Shown here one piece after another: positions 21,429 through 34,613 of a DNA stretch of 64,000 nucleotides. The stretch comes from Chamaelirium japonicum. Lineage: Eukaryota > Streptophyta > Magnoliopsida > Liliales > Melanthiaceae. The position numbers and the translations under genes were made by a program. Numbering within the stretch: position 1 is the first letter of the stretch; each line of letters begins with the position of its first letter. The notes beneath the pieces are model-generated. The model saw only the letters and a program-made list of their open reading frames with translations. It did no database searches and had not been told where the DNA came from. The stretch is taken from NCBI GenBank assembly GCA_947650365.1, contig CANTAL010000020.1, positions 930,001 to 994,000 of the forward strand, in the 5' to 3' direction.

Positions 21429-23967
21429 GCATTTCTCGATAGAAAAATACTCTCAAATTGGGTACAACAGCTAATGCGATTTGACAAACTGAGAAACAAC
21501 ATGTGGGACAATCCACAATGGTGCGAACGCTGATGCACTAAGCCTTGGATCTCACGTACTCCACACCATGAGAATAATTGTCCTAGAGATTGTCCGTCAG
21601 TTTATTCAAATAGTTTTACTCGGTACAACATTAAACGGCGAGTTCCTACCTAATAAAAAAACATTAAATGATAAATTTTTTGCTACCCAATTTATTTGTT
21701 GCACGTGCTTGCGGTCCAATTGTGGTTTGCCACATCATCCAAAAGGAATGGCATAATGGGAACTATACTTGTTGTCAAACTGCACATGCCCATTATGTAT
21801 TTTCTTTTGGACAACTCACAAAAACGTTCCAAGCAATGAGGATCTGCCAGCACTCCACATCAAGTGGAGTTGGCAACAAATGTTGGCAAATGAGTTGGCT
21901 TTCTAAATGGGGGGTGGGGGACCACATATAAAGAAAGGGGGAGATCCATGTGGCTATTTTGTATTGGGCCGCTGGAAATAAGTCTCATAGAAAAAATGTG
22001 TGAACAATCATGGCAATACCATGCGTGTCCCTATGTTTTTACATTAAAGCCCCATATTGCGTCCTAAATTATTTTCTTTTACAATTTGATCCTTTCCTGG
22101 TCTATTTCCTCCTCCTCTCAATCTCATCCCTCTATCTCAACTCTATTTGATCTCAGTCATTCTCCTCCCCAAGTGAATCACACTCATCATAACCCCCCTT
22201 TTCCATCCTACTCCCAAACTCACCAGGATCGTCCTTTATACCCCCCACAAAACTATAGCTTATTATATAGATATATTATCCCTTTAGGGTGGAGCACGTT
22301 TGATGACTCTTTCTTTCTCCCATCTCACAACACGTTATCAGTATGAACATATCGAGCCCAACCGACCAGTCACAAGAAAACGGAGAGAAAAATGAAGACA
22401 GAAGAGAGAGAAGAAGAAAGAAGAGAACGGATAGATAAATAAAGAGAGAAGAGAAAAAACGTCCTGCTTTAGTTCATTGGCCATGTGTATTGGTGTAAAG
22501 TAAGAAGAAGTCTAAATTCCGAAACTCCATAGAAGAGAGAAGAAGAGAGAAGATAAAAAAGAGATAAATAAAGAGAGAAAAGAGAAGAAGTCCTGCTCCA
22601 GTCCTTTGGCCACGGGTATATGTGTGAAGTAAAAAGGAATCTAAATTTAAAATCTCCACAGAAGAGAGAGAAGAAGAGAGATTAAATATGGAGCAGGACT
22701 AAAAATAATATTAGTTAAATAATCTCTCCCATTCAGCATGAACAAGTCGAGCCCAGCCGACTAGTCACAAGAAAACGGAGAGAGAAACGAAGATAGAAGA
22801 GAGAAGAGAACAGAGAGACAAACGAAAAGAGAAGAGAGAAGAAGTCCTACTCCAGTACATTCGCCACGGGTATAGGTGTGAAGTAAGAAGGAATCTAAAT
22901 TCCAAAACTCCAGTTCTCAATAATATAATTAAATCTTTTCATTCTCTTCTTTCTTCTTCTCTATCTTTTGTCTTCTCTTCTCTCTTCATTTTCTTGCGAC
23001 TGGTCAGCTGGGCTCGATATGTTCGTACTGATAACGTGTTGTGAGATGGAAGAAAGAGAGAAAAGAACAGTGAGATAAACAAGGAGAGAAGCGAGAAGAA
23101 GTCTTACTTTTGCCCTAAGTAATGTCCCATTGATTAGGGTTTACCGTAGATTGCTTAGGCCCTAAGTAATCTTACCCAATAAATAATATACCTGTGGCCT
23201 CTCCAGTCCATTGGCCATGGGTATAGGTGTGAAGTAAGAAGGAATATAAATTCAAAAACTCTATTTCTTAATATTTATAAAACCCCTTTAGGGTAAGGTA
23301 TATTTGATAGCTCTCTCTTTCTCCCATCTCACAACACATTATCAGCACGAACATGTCGAGTCGAGCTAATCAGTCATAAGAAAACGGAGAAAGAAACAAA
23401 GACAGAAGTGGAGTTTTGGAATTTATATTCTTTCTTACTTTACACCTATACTCATGGCCAATGGACTGGAGCAGGACTTCTTATCTTTTTTTTCTTCGTT
23501 TATCTCTTCGTTCTCTTCTCTCTTCTTCTTTTTCTTCTATTTTTATTTCTCTCTCTGTTTTCTTGTGATTGGTTGGCTAAGCTTGATATGTTCGTGCTGA
23601 TAACGTGTTGTGAGATTAAATAAGTATAATAAATGAAGAGATGGTAGAGATCTGATGGGTTGTATAAATATTGAGAAGTAAAGTTTTGGAATTTAGCTTC
23701 CTTCTTACTTCATACTTATACCCATGGCCAATGGATTAGAGCAGGAGTTCTTCTTTCTTCGTTTATCTCTCCGTTCTCTTCTCTTTTTTTTAAAGAATAT
23801 ACGACCCTTTTAGGGTGGGGCACGTTTGACGGCTCTCTCTTTCTCCTATCTCACAACATGTTATCAGTACAAACATATCGAAGAGAGAAGAGAGAAGAAG
23901 TTATGTAATCAATTAAAAATTTATTTAATTAGATTCTATGGGGCTCAATATATTCGTGCTGATAATG

Positions 23968-24135
23968 TATTATGAGATGGAAGAAAGAGAGAGCCGTCAA
24001 ACGTGCCCCACCCTAAAAGGGTCCTATATTATTTATAGGATAATCTTACTTAGGGCCTAAGCAATCTATGGGAAACCCTAATCCATAGAAGAGATCCGAT
24101 GGTAGACAGCCATCCGATCGAACGATCTCATAACA
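23968..24135 (-). repeat. Complete 168-bp LTR-like module (minus)
   Basis: Reads TGTTATGAGATCGTTCGATC on - and ends ATCTCATAATA before the primer-like string. The ends form an imperfect inverted repeat (TGTTATGAGAT/ATCTCACAACA). Same length as the copies at 24681 and 51037. Confidence 0.65.
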
Positions 24136-24680
24136 GTTGTAATGTTTAAATTTTTTTTTTTTAAAAATATTATCTATTTTTAAAGCAAAAAATTTGTTTA
24201 TTTAAATAAATTATTTTACTAAAAACTTAATTTATAAATTTTTTAAATTATTAAATAATTTAAACAAAGATAAATAAGAGAGAAGAGAGAAGAAGCCCTG
24301 CTCCAGTTCATTCGCCACAGGTATAGGTGTGAAGTAAAAAGGAATCTAAATTCTAAAACTCCATTTCTCAATATTATCATCTCAACGTTACTATGATTAT
24401 CATAGTAAATTCTCCTCTCTTTATTTTAATTAAACGATTATTTTAATTAAAAAAATTATAGTAACAACACTCCACTTAATTATCATAGTAATAAAATGAA
24501 GTGAGAAGAGAAAAGATAATTAAATATTTATTTAATTATTTAATTATTTAACTTTTTAATTTATTAAATTATTAAGTTAATTAAAAAATAGAAAGTAAAG
24601 AAAGAAGATAAGGCACACTCAAAATTTTTGCTTTAAAAATATTTTACATTTTTTTTTAAAAAAATATAAAATATTAAAAC

Positions 24681-24848
24681 TGATATGAGATCGTTCGATC
24701 GGATGGCTGTCCACCATCGGACCTCTCTCATAGATTACGGTTTCTCGTAGATTGCTTAGGCCCTAAGTAAGCTTACCCTATAAATAATATACGACAGCTT
24801 TGGGGTGGGGCACGCTTGACGGCCCTCTTTTTCTCCCATCTTACAATA
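24681..24848 (+). repeat. Complete 168-bp LTR-like module (plus)
   Basis: Starts TGATATGAGATCGTTCGATC, contains CCCTATAAATAATATACGAC, ends ATCTTACAATA, then CTTTATCAGTACGA. The sequence before it (GGCACACTCAAAATTTTTGC) recurs before the copy at 51037, so the true unit may extend further upstream than the LTR-like module. Confidence 0.65.
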
Positions 24849-27800
24849 CTTTATCAGTACGAACATATCGAGCCCAGCCGACCAGTCGCAAAAAAAACTG
24901 AGAGAGAAACGAATACAGAAGAGAGAGAAGAAGAGAGAAGAGAATGAAGAGATAAACGAAGATAGAAAAGAGAAGAAGTCCCGCTCCAGTCCATTAGTCA
25001 AGGGTATAAGTTTGAAGTAAGAAGAAATCTAAATTTAAAAACTCTACTTCTGTCTTCGTTTTTTTCTCTATTTTCTTGCGACTGGTCGGCTAGGCTCGAT
25101 ATGTTCGTGCTGATAACATGTTATGAGATGAGAGAAAGAGAGAAGAGAATGAAGAGATAAACGAAGAGAGAAGAGAGAAAAAGTCCTGCTCTCTCTAGTT
25201 TAAAATAATTTTTTATCTTTTTTCTATCAACACTTATTTATTTTATTTTATAAGAGAAAGAGAGAGAAAAATAAAACAGGGAGAGAAATGAGGAGAGAAA
25301 CAAAGATAACGTGTTATAAGATGGGAGAAAGAGAGAGCCGTCAAACGTGCCCTACCCTAAAGGGGTCGTATATTATTTATAGTGTAAGTGTTGTGAGACG
25401 AGAGAAAAAAAGAGCCGTCAAATGAGCCCTACCTTAAAGGGGTTGAATATTATTTATAGGATAAGCTTACTTAGGGCCTAAGTAATCTATGGGAAACCCT
25501 AATCCATAGGAGAAGAGAGAAAAGAATGAAGAAATTTAATTTATTATTGAGAAGTGGAGTTTTGGAATTTAGATTCCTTTTTAATTAAACTAGATATGTT
25601 ATCAGCACGAACATATCGAGCCCAGCCGACCAGTCGTAAGAAAATGGAGAGAGAAACATAGACAGAAGTAGAGTTTTGGAATTTAGATTCCATCTTACTT
25701 TACATCTATACCCATTGCTAATGGACTGGAGCATGGCTTCTTCTCTCTTCATTTATCTCTTCATTATCTTCTCTCTTCTTCTCTCTCGTCTGTCTACATT
25801 TCTCTCTCTATTTTCTTGCGACTGGTCGGCTGGGCTCGACATGTTCGTGCTGATAACGTGTTATGATATGGGAGAAAGAGATAGAGCCATCAAACATGCC
25901 CTACCCTAAAGGGGTCAGGTATTATTTATAGGGTATGCTTACTTAGGGCCTAAGCAATCTATGGGAAATCCTAATCCATAGGAGAAAAGAGAAGAGAACA
26001 GAGATATTTAATTATATTATTGAGAAGTGGAGTTTTGGAATTCAGATTCCTTCTTACTTCAAACCTATACCCATGGCCAATGTACTGGAGCAGGACTTCT
26101 TCTCTCTTCGTTTATCTCTCTGTTCTCTTCTCTATTCTTCTCTATCTTCTGTCTTCATTTCTTTCTTTATTTTTTTATGACAGGTCGGCTGGGCTCAACA
26201 TGTTCGTGTAGATAACATGTTGTGAGATAGGAGAAAGAGAGAGCGGTTAAACATGCCCCACCATAAAGGGGTCGTATAAATATTGAGAAGTAGAGTTTTG
26301 GAATTTAGATTCTTTCTTAATTCAAATCTATACCCGTGGCCAATGGACTGGAGTAGGACTTCTTCTTTCTTCTATCTTTGTTTATCTCTCCGTTCTCTTC
26401 TTTCTTCTTCTCTCTCTTCTATCTTTGCTTTTCTCTCCGTTTTCTTGCGACTGGTCGGCTGGGCTCGACATGGTCGTACTGATAACGTATTATGAGATAG
26501 GACAAAGAGAGAGTCATCAAACATGCCCCACCCTAAAGGGGTCATATATTATTTATAGGATAAGCTTAATTAGGGCATAAGTAATTTATAGGAAACTCTA
26601 ATCCATGGGAGAAGAGATAAGAGAAATAAGAGATTTAATTATATTATTAGGAAGTTGAGTTTTGGAATTTAGATATCTTCTTACTTCACACCTATACCCA
26701 TGGCAAATGGACTGAAGCAGGACTTCTTCTTTCTTCTCTCTTCGTTTATCTCTCCGTTCTATTCTCACTTGTCATAACATATTATCAGCACGAATATGTC
26801 GAGCCTAGCCGACCAATCATAAGAAAATAGAGAGAGAAACAAAGACAGAATTGAGAGAAGAAGAGAGAAGAGAACGGAGAAATAAACAAAGAGAGAAAAA
26901 AGAAGTCCTGCTCTAGTCCATTGGCCACGGGTATAGGTGTGAAGTAAGAATGAATCTAAATTATAAAACTCCATAGAAGAGAGTGAAGAAGAGAAAAGAG
27001 AATGGAGAGATAAATAAAGTAAGAAAAGAGAAGAAGTCATACTCCAATCCATTAGCCACGAGTATAGGTGTAAAGTAAAAAGGAATCTAAATTCCAAAAC
27101 TCCATTTCTATCTTCGTTTCTCTCTCCGTTTTCTTATGACTGGTCAGCTGGGCTCTATATTTTCGTGCTGATAACGTGTTATAAGATGGGATAAAGAGAG
27201 AGCCGTCAAACGTGCCCCTCCCTAAAGGGGTCGTATATTAAGTTTAGGGTAAGCTTACTTAGGGACAAGGAAATCTATAGGAAGCCCAAATCCATAGGAG
27301 AGATCCGATGGTGGATAGCCATCCTTCTTATTGCACACCTAGACCCATGGCCAATGGACTTAAGCAGGACTTCTTATCATTTCTCTCTTTGTTTATCTCT
27401 TTGTTCTCTTCTCTCTTCTTCTCTCTCTGCTGTCTTTGTTTCTCTTTCCGTTTTCTTGTGACTGCTTGGTTGGGCACGACATGTTCATGCTGATAACGTA
27501 TTATGAGATGGAAGAAAAAGAAAGAAGAGAATGAAGAGATAAATGAAGAGAGAAGAGAGAAGAAGTCTTGCTCCATTCTATTGGCCATGAGTATAGGTGT
27601 GAAGTAAGAAGGATGACTGTCCACCGTCGGATCTCTCCCATGGTTAGGATTTCCTATAGATTACTTAGGCCCTAAGTAAGCTTACCCTATAAATAATATA
27701 CGACCCTTTTAGGGTGGGGCATGTTTGACGACTCTTTCTTTCTCCCATCTCATAATACGTTATCAGTACGAACATGTCGAGCCCAGCCGACCAGTCACAA

Positions 27801-30522
27801 GAAAACAGAGGGAGGAAGGAAGATAGAAGTGGAGTTTAGGAATTTAGATTCCTTCTTACGTCACACCTATACCCATGGCCAATGGACTGGAGTAGGACTT
27901 CTTCTCTCTTTATTTATCTCTCCGTTCTCTTCTCTCTTCTTATCTCTCTTATGTGGAGTTTTGGAAATTGGATTCCTTCTTACTTTACAACTATACGCAT
28001 GGCCAATAGATTGGACCAGGACTTCTTCTCTCTTTGTTTATCTCTATGTTATCTTCTCTCTCTTCTATCATCATTTTTCTCACTGTTTTCTTGTGACTGG
28101 TCTGTTGGGCTCGACATATTCATGTTGATAACGTGTTGTGAGAAGAGAGAAGAGAATAGAGAGACAAAAAAAGAGAAAAGAAAGAAGAATTCATGTTCCA
28201 GTCCATTCGCCATGGGTATATGTGTGAAGTAAGAAGGAATCTAAATTCCAAAACTCCACTTCTCAATAATATAATTAAATCTCTTAATTCTCTTTTCTCT
28301 TCGTCTATTGATTAGGGTTTCTAATAGATTGCTTAGGCCCTAAGTAAGCTTTTCCTATAAAAAATATACGACCCCTTTAGGGTGGGGCATGTTTGACGAC
28401 TTTCTCTTTCTCCCATCTCACAACATGTTATCAGTATGTATATGTCGAGCCCAGCTGACTAGTCATAAGAAAACAATAAGAGAAATGAAGATAGAAGTAG
28501 AGTTTTGATATTTAGATTTCTTCTTACTTCACACTTATACCCTTGGCCAATGGACTGAGCAGGACATCTTCTCTCTTCATTTATCTCTCTGTTCTCTTCT
28601 TGCTTCTTATCTCTCTTCTGTCTTCGTTAAACTCCACTTCTTCTCTATATAAACAGATAGAGAAACGAAGACAGAAGAGAAGGAAAAATAGAGAAAAAAA
28701 CAGAGAGATAAACGAAGAGAGAAGAGAGAAGAAGTTCTGCTCCAGTCCATTGGCCACGGGTATAGATATGAAGTTCTCTCTTTTCTCTATATTTATCTAT
28801 CCGTTCTCTTCTCGCTTCTTATCTCTCTTTTGTCTTCGTTAAACTCCTCTTCTTCTTTCAATAAACAGATAGAGAAACATAGACAGAAGTGTGGGAAGAA
28901 AACAAAAGAGAACGGAAAGATAAACGAAGAGAAGAGTGAAGAAGTCCTGCTCTAGGCTATTGGCCACGGGTATAGGTGTGAAGTAAGAAGGAATTTAAAT
29001 TCCAAAACTCCACTTCTTTCTTCATTTCTCTTTCTCTTTTCTTGCGACTGGTCAACTAGGCACGACATGTTCGTGCTGATAACATGTTATGAGATGGAAG
29101 AAAGGAAGAGCCGTTAAACATGCCACACCCTAAAGGGGTCGTATATTATTTATATGGTAAGCTTACTTAGGTCCTAAGCATTTTAAAGGTAACCTTAATC
29201 CATGGGAGAAAAGAGAAGAAAATAGACAGATTTAATTATATAATTTTAAAAGTAGAGTTTTGGAATTTAGATTCCTTCTTACTTTATACCTATACTCGTG
29301 GTGAATGGACTGGAGCAATACTTCTTCTCTCTTCTTTCTTTGTTTATCTCTCCCTTCTCTTCTCTCTTCTTATTTTTTCTTACAACTTGTTATCAGCACG
29401 ATATATCGAGCCCAGCCGACCAGTCACCAGAAATCGGAGAGAGAAATAAAGACAGAAGAAAGAGAAGAAGAGATAAGAGAATAATGAGATAAATAATTTA
29501 AATAATATATTTAAATAATTTAGTTAAATTCTAAATGGTGGTCTGCTGGGCTCGATATGTTCATGCTGATAACGTGTTGTGAGTAAAGAGAAGAAGAGAG
29601 AAGAGAATGGAGAGATAAACGAAGAAAGAAGAGAGAAGAAGTCCTCCTCCAGTCCATTATCCATGGGTATAGGTGTTATGTAAAAAGGAATCTAAATTTT
29701 AAAACTCCACTTCTCAATAATATAATTAAATCTCTTCATTCTCTTCTCTCTTCTCCCATGGATTAGGGTTTCTTATAGATTACTAAGGCCCTAAGTAAGT
29801 TTACCCTATAAATAATTTATGACCCCTTTAGGGTGGGGCACATTTGACAGCTCTCACTTTCTCCCATCTTATAATACGTTATCAGCACGAACATGTCGAG
29901 CCCAGTCGACTAGTAATAAGAAAAATAGAGAGACAAACGAAGACAAAAGAAGAGAGAAGAGAACGGAGAGATAAACAAACATAGAAGAGAGAACTTCCCT
30001 CCTATACCAATGGCCAATGGACTGGAGCAGGACTTCTTCTCTTCTCGTTTCGTTTATCTCTCCATTCTTTTCTCTCTTCTTCTCTCTCTTCTGTCTTCGT
30101 TTCTCTCTTCGTTTATTGAGAAAAGAAGTGGAGTTTGACGAAGACAAAAGAGAGAGAAGAAGAGAGAAGAGAATGGAGAAATAAATGAAGAGAGAAGAGA
30201 AAAGAAGTCCTGCTCCAGTCAATTGGCCATGGGTATAGGAGTGAAGTAAGAAGGAATCTAAATTTCGAAACTCCACTTCTGTCTTCCTTTTTCTATCTAT
30301 TTTCTTGTGATGGGTCGGCTGGCTCGATATGTTCGTGTTGATAATGTATTATGAGATGGGAGAAAGAGAGAGCCATCAAACGTGCCCCACCCTAAAGGGA
30401 TAGTATATTATTTATAAGGTAAGCTTACTTAGGGCCTAAGCAATCCATAGGAAAACCTAATCCATGGGAAAAGATAGAAGAGAACGGAAAGATTTAATTA
30501 TATTACTGAGAATTGGAGTTTT

Positions 30523-30666
30523 CTCAATAGTATCATTTCAACGTTATTACGATTATCATAGTAAATTCCCTTCTCTCTTTGTTTTAATCAAACAATTAAT
30601 TTAATTAAAAAAATTATAGTAATATTACTATGCTAATCATAATAACGTTAAGAAGATACTATTGAG
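30523..30666. mobile_element. 144-bp foldback (MITE-like) element
   Basis: Terminal inverted repeats of about 42 bp: CTCAATAGTATCATTTCAAC at the left and its near-complement ending GATACTATTGAG at the right, around an AT-rich core with ATTAAAAAAATTATAGTAAT. Single ends of the same element occur near 19555, 24365, 47745 and 54013, always joined to a 131-bp module at CTCAATA. Confidence 0.65.
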
Positions 30667-30927
30667 AAGTGATGTTTTAAAATTTAGATTCCTTCTTACT
30701 TTATATCTATACCCATGGTGAATGGACTGGAGCATGACTTCTTGTCTCTTCTTTTTTCGTTTATCTCTCCGTTCTCATCTCTTATCTTCTCTCTCTTCTA
30801 TCTTCATTTCTCTCTCCGTTTTCTTATGACTGGTCGGTTGGGCTCGATATGTTCGTGCTGATAACGTATTGTGAGATGGGATAAAGAGAGAGCCATGAAA
30901 TATGCCCCACCCTAAAGGGGTCATATA

Positions 30928-32222
30928 TCTATATAATAAGCTACAGTTTTGTGGGGGGTATAAAGGACGATCGTGATGAGTTTTGGAGTAGGATGGAAAA
31001 GGGGGGTTATGATGAGTGTGATTCACTTGGGGAGGAGAATGACTGAGATCAAATAGAGTTGAGATAGAGGGATGAGATTGAGAGGAGGAGGAAATAGACC
31101 AGGAAAGGATCAAATTGTAAAAGAAAATAATTTAGGATGCAATATGGGGCTTTAATGTAAAAACATAGGGACACGCATGGTATTGCCATGATTGTTCACA
31201 CGTTTTTTCTATGAGACTTATTTCCAGCGGCCAAATACAAAATAGCCACATGGATCTCCCCCTCTCTTCATATGTGGTCCCCCACCCCCCATTTAGAAAG
31301 CCAACTCATTTGCCAACATTTGTTGCCAACTCCACTTGATGTGGAGTGCTGGCAGATCCTCATTGCTTGGAACATTTTTGTGAGTTGTCCAAAAGAAAAT
31401 ACATAATGGGCATGTGCAGTTTGACAACAAGTATAGTTCCCATTATGTCATTCCTTTTGGATGATGTGGCAAACCACAATTAGACCGCAAGCACGTGCAA
31501 CAAATAAATTGGGTAGCAAAAAATTTATCATTTCATGTTTATTTTTAGGTAGGAACTCGCCGTTTAATGTTGTACCGAGTAAAACTATTTGAATAAACTG
31601 AGGGACAATCTCTAGGACAATTATTCTCATGGTGTGGAGTACGTGAGATCCAAGGCTTAGTGCATCAGCGTTCGCACCATTGTGGATTGTCCCACATGTT
31701 GTTTCTCAGTTTGTCAAATCGCATTAGCTGTTGTACCCAATTTGAGAGTATTTTTCTATCGAGAAATGCTATTCAGCCCGAAGGTTTTCCCGATTCCGCT
31801 CAGTACGACTGACATGGCAGTGTACAATTGGTGGCTGAATTTTACTAGCGACATTTAAATCTTTAACACCACCAGTTGTACGCTGCCACGTCAGTCGTAT
31901 TAAGTGGAATCGGTAAAACCTTCGGGCTGAATAACTTTTCTTTTTTCTATCTGTTTGGTTTGCTAAACTTGCTTACGACGCAGTTCTTGGCTTCCACATC
32001 GTCCAAAAGATCCCTCTCTCTCCCTCTCTATCTCTCTCTTATCTCTCTCTCTCTCTCTCTTTCTCTCTCACACACACACACTCTCTCTCTCTACCCCTCC
32101 TTCAATTTTGTCTCTCGGCTAAACCCTTATCCACTAGATATGTTGCACTTGCTTACGGTCCATTCATCGTGTGCCACATAGACACTAAATGGGCAAAACC
32201 GGTTTGCAAGTGTACCATACAT
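30928..32222 (+). repeat. Inverted copy of 20942-22271 (5' part of Helitron H2)
   Basis: Reverse complement of the H1 5' part at roughly 97% in the stretches I compared, including the foldback element and the microsatellite. With H1 it forms a large inverted repeat with arms of about 1.3 kb around 8.7 kb of module field. It ends at GTGTACCATACAT where the copia LTR begins. Confidence 0.9.
31770..31933. mobile_element. Foldback element in Helitron H2
   Basis: Twin of 21265-21428 in inverse orientation: TATTCAGCCCGAAGG...CCTTCGGGCTGAATA, 164 bp. Confidence 0.75.
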
Positions 32223-34591
32223 TGTTAGGTTTGATGTGGTCTACAGCTCGTAAAATCCTAGGTTTGGCTGTATATGGTTGATAGTTTATTTAGGATTGTA
32301 TAAAGGTACGTATTATTATACGTGTTCTATTTAAAGAAATTAAGGAGCCATGGCTATATATAGTAGTCCATCTGAGTGGGAGACTCAGTGGATCGGTCCT
32401 ATGAGCCTAAATCGTTCACAGCTCTGATTTGGGTTGGTCGCCCTATCATGATAAGCTGTTGGAATGACAGAGCATGAGAATCTCCATAATGGTCATTACC
32501 AGGCACAATGTTTGTGGCCGAACGGAACCAACACGGTGCACAGATCGGTGAGCAGACACCGGTACACATAGCCGTATTTCTGCTTAGGGTAATCGATCCT
32601 AAACCCTGAGGAACCGTGACCGATGGACTAATCAGTTGCGTGTAACTTTGGTTCACCAACGTGAGAGGGATCTAACCATGACCCAATACCACGGTGCGCT
32701 GGGTTAGCGGGCTGATGTTGCATCGGCACGCCACTCTTGCAGGCTATCCACATCCTTATCGGGAGGTGCGTTTCTTGGTATGACATACACCGCACTAAAC
32801 CCAGGCCTGGTGGTCAGTAGTTGAGCTGTTGACCGGATCTGGTTGCTTGGCCAAAGCGATCGGAGGTGCGATGTGATAGTCAACCTGGAAGGAACCTAGT
32901 CATATGGTCACTCGAGTCTGACGGTGCTCTCCACCGCTCGAGTTGACTCATGGCACCAAGTGGAGGGACATTGTATTACCAATACTAAGAGGAGAACAGG
33001 GGTATGCGAGAGAGCTTAATAAGTCTTGGAGAATTGGAGTGCAGCCTGCGTCGCACTCTGGGTGGCCACGCAGGTTAACCGGGACCCAGAGGATTGACAG
33101 GGACACTTGGCTAGTGTGTTAATCGGGTTCGATTGGAAGCCATGAATCCTAGTCCCTGAAGGTTCCACCCTATCCACGATCGTTACGGATCAATACTTTT
33201 TTCCTTGTCTCACAGCATATTATGAGTTGAAGAAATAATACCTAATCGTCCTGTGTTCCGTGAGTGCATCGCACTGGAGCATGGTGGTAGCACAGGACTA
33301 AGTGTGTTCACTAGGGGGCAACCCCAGAGTAGTGTAGAGACATACGATGTTGCCATTATACCATGAGGAGTCCATTCCGTGTGTGCGTGTTGCACTAGAA
33401 CGCATAATGCGAGTTTAGTAATTTGTACTATGGGGCACCCCACCTTTTACTAAGGGCACCCTAGTAAATAGTAAAAATACTATTCATCATCCCATGGTGT
33501 ATTGACTTGTTGCTGATGCCGATGAGGTGCCCTAAGTGTTAGGGTGCATTATCGTGCACGTAGATGGGCCATACATTGTCCCGCATGACTTGAACGACCA
33601 CTAGATGCATGGGGGCATTTTGGTCATTACAAAATGTCCCGCAAGCCCTAGTGGCCGCCATCCTCACTAGGGCTAGCATGCATGGCCATCAAACTTATAA
33701 TTAAGGGATTAATTCAGATTTGAATGATTTTGAATCATCTTCTTAATTGCAACAATTCTATTATGGCAACTAGTATTAAAAATGGGCATTGAATTTGAGA
33801 GTAATGAGAGGGAGAGAGAGAGGAACGGTTTCAAATGACAAGAGAGAGTGAGGGGCACGAATTTCAGATCTGAAATGGTGCATCCTTCTCATATTTTCCG
33901 ATGAAGAACAAAAGCCCCTTCGCTTATGGTTCGGATTTTTGTCATCTCTCTCTCTCGGGTTCATCTCTTCTCTCTCCCTCATCTTCTTCTCCAAGTGTGT
34001 GTGTGAGATTGATGGAGATCGCTTGCACTCTGAGGCACTCAGAGATTAGAGTGCAAGGGTCCGGGATGATATGTGAGATCGGGTGAATCCGATGAGATTC
34101 ATTTCTCTCTTGCATGAGGATCCGGCTCGAGATTGCTGCCCAGATTTTACGGGTAGATCTGCATTGTTTTGATCACTGAAGGAGCTATAGAAGTCCAAAT
34201 GACTTCAAACTGGTTGTAAACTCTTGGCGTTGAAGTCTTCTTTCCATCAAATCAAGTTTCGCTCTGTTCCGATGTCGGGATAGAAAGTTACGGCCTTTGC
34301 ACTAAAAGATGTTCGTGCAGATCCGAATTTGTCTTCATCAATATTGAAGCAATTATTTGCGGTGTTAAATACCGCACGAAGGTATAACCTACTAACCCCT
34401 AGATCTATCATAATGCATACATATGAGATATGTCAATCATTTCGATAGATGACTATAGGGGTTCGATTCGTATTTGTTTTATCATTTACGCATATGATTA
34501 ATATGAATGAAAATTTTAAAATGTACCGCACACCGAAACGATCCTCGGGATCAACTCCACCTTCCGCTGCGCCTCCGATATCATTCCAACA
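32223..34591 (+). repeat. 5' LTR of the copia element (2369 bp)
   Basis: TGTTAGGTTTGATG...TCATTCCAACA. A TATA-like string CTATATATAG at 32354-32363 gives a U3 of only about 130 bp. It contains a short GA/CT-rich stretch near 33800-34000. Apparent frames recur in the 3' LTR with substitutions and are not genes. Confidence 0.92.
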
Positions 34592-34593
34592 AA

Positions 34594-34613
34594 TGGTATC
34601 AGAGCCATTTTGG
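34594..34613 (+). other. Primer-binding site, initiator-Met tRNA
   Basis: TGGTATCAGAGCCATTTTGG two bases after the LTR end; the first 13 bases match the complement of the initiator-Met tRNA 3' end. Confidence 0.93.

Larger units (their letters stand above)
19905..22271 (-). mobile_element. Helitron H1 (2.37 kb)
   Basis: On - it opens TCTATATAATAAGCTATAG after A and closes with a 6-bp hairpin (CGTGCC/GGCACG, loop of 4), then CATTA-CTAG before T, as known for Helitrons (5' TC, 3' hairpin then CTRR, insertion between A and T, no duplication). Removing it joins CCCTATAAATAA to TATATTATCCCTTTAGGG, restoring the LTR-like module. It has no Rep/helicase, so it is non-autonomous. It contains a 25-30-bp minisatellite near the 3' end, CT and GA runs, and a nested foldback element. 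Bases 20942-22271 are an inverted copy of 30928-32222. The middle (20110-20780) shows nothing I recognise. Confidence 0.88.
22272..30927. repeat. Bidirectional field of short retroelement modules
   Basis: Made almost wholly of two modules in both orientations. Module A is an LTR-like piece (CCCATGGATTAGGG, AGGCCCTAAGTAAGCTTACC, CCCTATAAATAATATACGAC, CCCTTTAGGGTGGGGCACG, CCCATCTCACAACA) followed by CGTTATCAGCACGA and GAGCCCAGCCGACCAGTC. The string after it resembles the internal initiator-Met primer site of some plant copia elements. Module B is 131 bp (TGGAGTTTTGGAATTTAGATT, TATACCCATGGCCAATGGAC, TCTCTCCGTTCTC). Over the whole field (19561-56731) I count about 23 module A cores on + and 20 on -. 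There is no gag or pol; small open frames rich in Arg/Glu or Ser/Leu come from the purine/pyrimidine tracts and are not genes. AT-rich spacers lie at 24160-24260 and 24430-24600. Confidence 0.8.

Noticed and set aside
22474-30276. Many 60-135-codon frames rich in Ser/Leu or Arg/Glu
   Set aside because: They follow the CTCTTCT/AGAAGAG tracts of the repeat modules, recur with shifted frames and show no conserved protein.
33210-34086. Short frames at 33210-33443, 33776-33994 and 33901-34086 as possible genes
   Set aside because: All lie in the copia LTR and recur at 40850-41726 with neutral-looking differences.
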